From positions 1 through 26,934 of IMG/VR virus record IMGVR_UViG_3300030329_004072: 26,934 nt of DNA; one strand, written 5' to 3'. The notes under the pieces are model-generated. The model was not told the origin of the DNA. It saw only the letters and a list, made by a program, of their open reading frames with translations, and made no database searches. The stretch comes from a virus. Of this stretch, positions 23,901 to 26,934 are shown piece after piece (the stretch's first letter is position 1; the number at the start of each line of letters is the position of its first letter). Position numbers and translations under genes: made by a program.

Positions 23901-24183
23901 GCCAAACGTCTGAGCTTTTACTGTAGCTATAAATTTGATCTCTAGATAACCATAGTAGCTGATCTTTAAATTGAGAAACTCCAATAATCGGTTGATTATT
24001 AGTAGTACCAATACCTACACCTTTTATTTCAGTGTAACCATTTCTTTTGTTATATTCACCCTCTTTATCAAACTTAACATTTTCAATATGACTAAATTGA
24101 CCAAACGGAAGTTGTTTTGGGTCAATCTTAGTGTTAATACCTTGATTAAGAGATAATGGCAGATTGTTCTTTTTTAAACTCAC
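20914..24183 (-). CDS. Large beta-rich tail protein, nozzle-like
   Basis: The product has 1089 residues. The start is GTG 24183 with AGGAGGG four bases upstream. The N-terminus LPLSLNQGINTKIDPKQLP, then SHIENVKFDKEGEYNKRNGY, matches the opening seen in large tail proteins of many podovirus-like marine phages. The body is all-beta with propeller-like repeats, for example LLWLSRDQIYSYSKSSDVW and TALKGMDDKLIIFKRNAIFFLSG. LIATFKNRLFLAGLENKLELKYS and later segments also fit. Comparable proteins form the tail nozzle (gp12-like) below the adaptor. Its place among adaptor and fibre genes supports that. The assignment is by pattern and context rather than a diagnostic motif. Confidence 0.6.
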   Translation of the reverse strand: MSLKKNNLPLSLNQGINTKIDPKQLPFGQFSHIENVKFDKEGEYNKRNGYTEIKGVGIGTTNNQPIIGVSQFKDQLLWLSRDQIYSYSKSSDVWQNEGSYDAVVPMSQTILSNGKEQTQLQISYLNGYRILGWLESGKYKISIVDEETGSYVVSDTEVPGITASGSVAYIRMQVYNGLVWFFWTDGSRVLKYNNFNLGSYLTRELPFEAGTAKAFTSESTLATLATDQRFDVAAGNNSMMLAYYDSSASELRLARWDILNVISTNLDPWGSTAVTPHDAIDFHVDGEGKFILITSNGSGVVKISVLGSDGSLAAGPTTIKDVTTITGGHSCRAVTSSTADNDTITVFMQVYQTSPRLYTISTGTNTNGGAALKYTWNLVYIATATYQFSTGTVGTTSVMARGVGLASKAFVQDETVYVNVIRETELHATYYTMKSDGSVQAKISQGQGGSILNTTRKRADDSTGFYNHSATNANAVYTIPSLSDVPSISATKFLFTSKVQGKIISGTQGVTSYFTLYGVNSSVLDFDNKVVNQTVDMQNNLNIAGGQLKCYDGNVLVEQGFNYPPNTVVVAEGTGSTGPFESTKVYNYVAVYSWTDIQGNVFKSAVSPQASVTCTANVTSVSVNIPPLDLTQKSDVYVELYRTEGNGTVFYKTMGDNTDLLDQTSKPIVNTTDGVDYLLFTDKTSDAKLIANELIYTEGGEVENVSPPSNSLIATFKNRLFLAGLENKLELKYSKIVEENTGIGFNDTFRIVMTGLGGDITALKGMDDKLIIFKRNAIFFLSGDGPNNIGEQNTFIEPQLVSSDIGCVEANSVVLTPQGLFFKSNKGIYLLERSLVLKYIGFPVDDFNNLNITKADIFAKDNEVRFLTSDGFCLVYNYFRGFWSLYDNHKGVSSVVVGDDYYYVHVGPEGNKLYKQSSEFDDAGVPVNMSVETGWINPAGAQSALRIYRMLILGDYFSPHRLKVSVAYNYDDTYSQTKIVDVADQTEIFRYGDPGRRLESTGLKKGYYGDPGGTTGDYTTAIAYGGKDVMQYQYRLDFVKQKCESFKIKIETVQGAGELGRGINLSQIMFVLGSKGTDYKIKQSRVFSV

Positions 24184-24191
24184 AATCCCTC

Positions 24192-24926
24192 CTATATAAC
24201 ATCAAAGTCTAATGAGTTACCTCTTGATATAACTGTAGCTGAACCATAATTAGAGTTTATAACATAACCCCCTGGAGTGTCAGTAGATTTTTTTCCGTCT
24301 ACCATTTGACTTGTTCCAGAAGCTCTAATAAGAATGTTTTTAGTAGCAGCGTTTCCTGAAATATCCTTGAATATAAAAAATCTTCCTCCACTAGGAGCAG
24401 AAGGTAAAGTTATAGTTATACTACCTGTTCCACTAGCATCTACTGGATAGTAAGAAAGATCATCACTAACTGAAATTGTAGTATCAGTTGATATGTTAGT
24501 AGATGATGCAGAAAAACTAATAGCCGAGACTCCTGAAGCATTTAAGGCTCCACCTGAAGTTAGTTGAATCTGCGTATTACTTCCATCGTTAAAATATAAA
24601 TCTCCCGATGAACCACCTGTAAATAAAATATTAGGATAAGATGCAGCAGGTAAAGCCGTAGAAGGGCTTGTATTTAAAGACATTCCTAAAAATTTCATAT
24701 TAGTAGCAGCATAAGCTGTTGTACTAGTACCACTTACTACTGTAAAACTTAAATCTGCATCAATGTTTAAGGCTGCGGCTCCTAATTTTCTACCTACCGA
24801 AACGTGGTCATGAGAGTCAATTGAAGTCAAGGCAGTATTTAAATCACTAGCCCACGTAGGACCTAGCCGTTCCCCAGGTGTAGGAAGGGTTAAACTCATA
24901 TAGGTTGTTGTACTTGTTTCAGCCAT
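24192..24926 (-). CDS. Tail fibre/appendage protein
   Basis: The product has 244 residues; TAGGAAA precedes ATG 24926. The N-terminus MSLTLPTPGERLGPTWASDL, then NTALTSIDSHDH, is a typical phage fibre opening thought to bind the tail. The middle is Ser/Thr/Gly-rich. The last 75 residues carry ITITLPSAP, FKDISGNAATKNILI, VDGK and VINSNYGS, the same module as the 118-residue protein at 9326-9682. It lies between the adaptor and nozzle genes, so it is likely the first of two sets of fibre genes. Confidence 0.7.
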   Translation of the reverse strand: MAETSTTTYMSLTLPTPGERLGPTWASDLNTALTSIDSHDHVSVGRKLGAAALNIDADLSFTVVSGTSTTAYAATNMKFLGMSLNTSPSTALPAASYPNILFTGGSSGDLYFNDGSNTQIQLTSGGALNASGVSAISFSASSTNISTDTTISVSDDLSYYPVDASGTGSITITLPSAPSGGRFFIFKDISGNAATKNILIRASGTSQMVDGKKSTDTPGGYVINSNYGSATVISRGNSLDFDVI

Positions 24927-24935
24927 AGTTATTTC

Positions 24936-25298
24936 CTAAAATACCCAAAAATGGACATTAGACATATTAGTAGTTCCTGGTATTAAAAAATTAATAAATT
25001 TTTTTCTATCATATTTTTGACTTGAGCCTCCTATTGTAGCCGTAAGAGATTCATAGATGTCTATAGAATTAAACTTTCTTACAACTATCCAACCTAAAGG
25101 CTCTCTACCTAACTTATGTTCTATTAAGTTATCACTGCTATGGGATAAGTCTATTGATTTTAATAAAACTCCATCCACAACTTGTGATTTAGTTATAGGA
25201 GTTAAAACTTCCTCTAACTGACTTTGAGAGCTATTAAACTCTGCTCGTCCTGCATAAGGACCAAGTGCAAAAACTTTTTTATAGTTTCTTATACTCAC
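24936..25298 (-). CDS. Small virion protein, fibre/needle-associated
   Basis: The product has 120 residues. The start is placed at GTG 25298, which overlaps the adaptor stop as GTGA and has AAGG about eight bases upstream; a TTG seven codons earlier is in frame but less likely. The core pattern VVDGVLLKSIDLSHSSDNLI, then EHKLGREPLGWIVVRK, then ...VHFWVF at the C-terminus is shared by many small phage proteins encoded beside tail genes. Their exact role is unclear; fibre attachment or tail-tip roles have been suggested. No enzymatic motif. Confidence 0.7.
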   Translation of the reverse strand: MSIRNYKKVFALGPYAGRAEFNSSQSQLEEVLTPITKSQVVDGVLLKSIDLSHSSDNLIEHKLGREPLGWIVVRKFNSIDIYESLTATIGGSSQKYDRKKFINFLIPGTTNMSNVHFWVF

Positions 25299-26023
25299 GA
25301 TGTAGACCTTGTAAACCAAAATTCATCATTAGCAACATAAATATCCGTTACTGATAAAGGAGAACCTGCATCTCTATTATTAGCAGCTTCTTCTATTCTA
25401 CGTTTCATTAACATTTTTTGTTGCATAAGAATAGTGACATCACTTTCTTCTTTTTGTAAACATTTTATAGCTGCATCTATAACTACATATTCTGCATAAC
25501 CGTTTATGTCTGCAAAAGTAGTAGTAGACGTAGCTGGAGCTGTACTGTCAAATTGTTGAGCAGTTGGTATGTACCAAACTTTAACTTCAGTAGCACCATC
25601 TGGTTTTGGAGTAAAAACTATATTATCTCCAACCATTCTGTATCTTATGTTTGTCAAACCTAGAAGACTCCACGTTCCCCAGTTTTGATATAAATTTCTT
25701 TCATTAAAATTAAACGGTCTTAGCGTAAAATAATCTGAACCATTTATCTTAGCATCAATACCTCTAAGTTTATAAAAATCAGAAATATTAGGTCCAGAAG
25801 TAGAGCTGTTAATTGGGTACGAGTCTGTACCTGCTACAGTATTAAACGTAGCACTACTTACATAGTAATCTTGTCCATACGTCTGAATAAGAATATCATG
25901 TAATTCTGATATTCCTGCATTTATATAGGTCTGGACTTCGGTATCTGATACAAAATCATTAGACTCCATATCAGCTCTTTGTCTAACCCTAGCTACTAAT
26001 TTAGCTTCGGTTATAGCCGCCAT
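25295..26023 (-). CDS. Head-tail adaptor-like protein
   Basis: The product has 242 residues. Its N-terminal helices (LVARVRQRADMESNDFVSDTE, shortened here) are followed by VQTYINAGISELHDIL and TYGQDYYV. This is the typical beginning of podovirus adaptor proteins that dock the portal to the tail, and I recall similar proteins in SU10-like phages. A beta part (FTLRPFNFNERN, VWYIPTAQQ) and a C-terminal helix (MLMKRRIEEAANNRDAG) follow. Immediately upstream lies a terminator-like hairpin, and the start ATG 26023 has only a GGGGG stretch in front. Its position between head and nozzle genes supports the role. Family call moderate. Confidence 0.65.
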   Translation of the reverse strand: MAAITEAKLVARVRQRADMESNDFVSDTEVQTYINAGISELHDILIQTYGQDYYVSSATFNTVAGTDSYPINSSTSGPNISDFYKLRGIDAKINGSDYFTLRPFNFNERNLYQNWGTWSLLGLTNIRYRMVGDNIVFTPKPDGATEVKVWYIPTAQQFDSTAPATSTTTFADINGYAEYVVIDAAIKCLQKEESDVTILMQQKMLMKRRIEEAANNRDAGSPLSVTDIYVANDEFWFTRSTS

Positions 26024-26032
26024 AAAACCCCC

Positions 26033-26057
26033 AAAAAGAGGAGGGCTTGCGCCCCCC
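26033..26057 (-). terminator. Terminator or attenuator hairpin before the adaptor gene
   Basis: On the minus strand GGGGGGC (26057-26051) pairs with GCCCTCC (26046-26040), one pair being G-U, around a GCAA tetraloop (26050-26047). UC and five U follow (to 26033). The stem begins directly after the stop codon of the gene at 26060, and the U-run ends only ten bases before ATG 26023. It looks like a partial terminator that separates head genes from tail genes. It may also affect translation start of the adaptor. Confidence 0.7.
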
Positions 26058-26059
26058 GA

Positions 26060-26317
26060 CTATTCTTTAACACATTTTTTGATAAACATTTTTAAAGATT
26101 CAGCTAGTAGTTCTTTGTCTTTTTCTTCAAGACCTTTAAAGATACCATCTACTTCTTCTCTATAATGTTCATAGACTTCATGATCTTTTTCTTCGTCGTG
26201 CTTACCTTCTACAAAATCCTCGTTAGATTCCTTTCCATTGCCGTAGTGATCTTTCATCTTTTCTATGATGATTGAAACCATTCCACCTTTATCTTTTTTA
26301 GGACCCATCATAATCAT
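26060..26317 (-). CDS. Small acidic/charged protein
   Basis: The product has 85 residues, with AAGGAG before ATG 26317. It is helical and rich in Glu, Asp and Lys (KHDEEKDHEVYEHYREEVDG). The N-terminus contains the KGGMVSII motif, a GG-x-V element shared with other proteins of this operon. No family is recognised. It could be a minor head protein or assembly factor because it lies just after the capsid gene. Confidence 0.65.
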   Translation of the reverse strand: MIMMGPKKDKGGMVSIIIEKMKDHYGNGKESNEDFVEGKHDEEKDHEVYEHYREEVDGIFKGLEEKDKELLAESLKMFIKKCVKE

Positions 26318-26327
26318 GATTTACTCC

Positions 26328-26750
26328 TTAGCTAACGCCTACACCAGGTTGATTAGAGTTCTTAACAACTATCATTACTTGAAGAACATCACCACTTCTA
26401 ATTTCAGCTATAGCACCGTCTTTATCTAGAGCAAAAAGTTTAATTACTCCATCACTAGATACAGTTTCAGCTTCTATTTGAAAACTTACCCCTCCACCAG
26501 TTGATATAGCAGCAGAGTCAGTAAGAAAACACTGAACAAACAGTAGAGAAGGATATTTATCAGCAGACCCACCTGGAGTTCCTAAAGTAATATCATATTC
26601 TCCTACAGCCGTATCACTGATAGACTTGATACCAACACTTTTACTAGTATCTAATGTGGGGTCTCCACCTGAACCAATTGTAGCAGTTAAGAATAAAAAC
26701 TTAACCTCTTTATCTAAAGCTTGTACTCTGTTAAAATTTCTATTAGCCAT
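26328..26750 (-). CDS. Conserved-type small virion protein
   Basis: The product has 140 residues, with AAAGGAG before ATG 26750. It begins MANRNFNRVQALDKEVKFLF, a pattern I recall from many marine phage proteins of unknown function that follow the capsid gene. The rest is beta-rich (GEYDITLGTPGG, SLLFVQCFLTD, VLQVMIVVKNSN). A decoration, head-fibre or head-completion role is plausible from size and position, but cannot be shown from the sequence. Confidence 0.7.
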   Translation of the reverse strand: MANRNFNRVQALDKEVKFLFLTATIGSGGDPTLDTSKSVGIKSISDTAVGEYDITLGTPGGSADKYPSLLFVQCFLTDSAAISTGGGVSFQIEAETVSSDGVIKLFALDKDGAIAEIRSGDVLQVMIVVKNSNQPGVGVS

Positions 26751-26795
26751 TTTATTTCTCCTTTAATCTGAGTGTAATACAACACGCAGCGTGAC

Positions 26796-26822
26796 AAAAA
26801 AAGAGAAGCCCCGAAAGGCTTC
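26796..26822 (-). terminator. Rho-independent terminator after the capsid gene
   Basis: On the minus strand a stem of GAAGCC (26822-26817) pairs with GGCTTC (26810-26805) around a six-base loop. A run of seven U follows in the transcript (26802-26796). It lies 14 bases after the capsid stop, ahead of the next late genes. It would reduce read-through so that capsid mRNA exceeds downstream mRNA. Confidence 0.85.
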
Positions 26823-26835
26823 CCTAGTAATTAAA

Positions 26836-26934
26836 TTATGATAATGCAACCCTTACGTTGAAACCAGGAGCACGACACCCTAACTGAGCGTAGTATCCAA
26901 TTCTAGCTTCAACAGCATCAGCTGTAGACTCTCT
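26836..26934 (-). CDS. Probable major capsid protein, C-terminal end only
   Basis: Only the last 32 codons are in the window, reading to a TAA at 26836-26838; the end includes ARIGYYAQLGCRAPGFNVRV. The start lies outside. The closing strand resembles the end of phage major capsid proteins, and the gene is followed at once by a strong terminator, as is common for highly expressed capsid genes. The call is by context and short pattern only. Confidence 0.45.
   Translation of the reverse strand, partial: RESTADAVEARIGYYAQLGCRAPGFNVRVALS

Noticed and set aside
1-26934. tRNA genes, CRISPR arrays, insertion sequences, integrase or attachment sites
   Set aside because: None was seen by eye; coding density leaves almost no room, and the repeats found are in-frame protein repeats.

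Overview
The window looks like a tailed double-stranded DNA phage, probably a marine podovirus-like virus of a Gram-negative bacterium. The evidence is an AT-rich genome, a family A DNA polymerase of the Leu762 type reported from marine virioplankton, and a densely packed structural operon with several very large proteins, fibre-type genes and no contractile-tail or tape-measure/tube gene set. Nearly all genes touch or overlap. The longest non-coding stretch is about 85 bases (26751-26835) and no gap exceeds 300 bases. No tRNA, CRISPR, insertion sequence or attachment site was seen. Host and taxonomy are inference.

Plus strand, about 1-3036: the end of a replication/early-type operon. It holds the C-terminal half of the DNA polymerase, an unknown protein with a DNA-binding-like N-terminal module, two small out-of-frame overlapping genes that look like a cell-envelope lysis (spanin-like) pair, a PD-(D/E)XK-type nuclease, a hypothetical gene, a stand-alone LuxR-type HTH regulator, and a 20-residue membrane peptide with a very strong ribosome binding site.

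Minus strand, 26934 down to 3022: the late operon, converging on the early one. In transcription order it has the end of the probable major capsid protein, a rho-independent terminator, two small proteins, a terminator-like hairpin, a head-tail adaptor-like protein, two fibre/appendage proteins, a large nozzle-like tail protein, and a GNAT acetyltransferase. Three big internal-virion (ejection) candidates follow (1051, 1160 and 815 residues), the middle one carrying a degenerate M23/LytM domain. Next comes a fibre cassette of 127, 443, 118 and about 996 residues. After it lie a coiled-coil protein with a chaperone-like C-terminus, several small basic or beta-rich proteins, two small membrane-associated (holin-like) proteins, and a RusA-like Holliday junction resolvase as the last gene.

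How it works together (inference): the head gene, adaptor and nozzle form the capsid vertex and short tail. The three large proteins would be packaged and ejected. The several fibre genes on both sides of the ejection block supply host recognition. RusA and the PD-(D/E)XK nuclease process replicating DNA. Lysis functions appear split between the ends of the two converging operons, and no obvious endolysin lies in the window.
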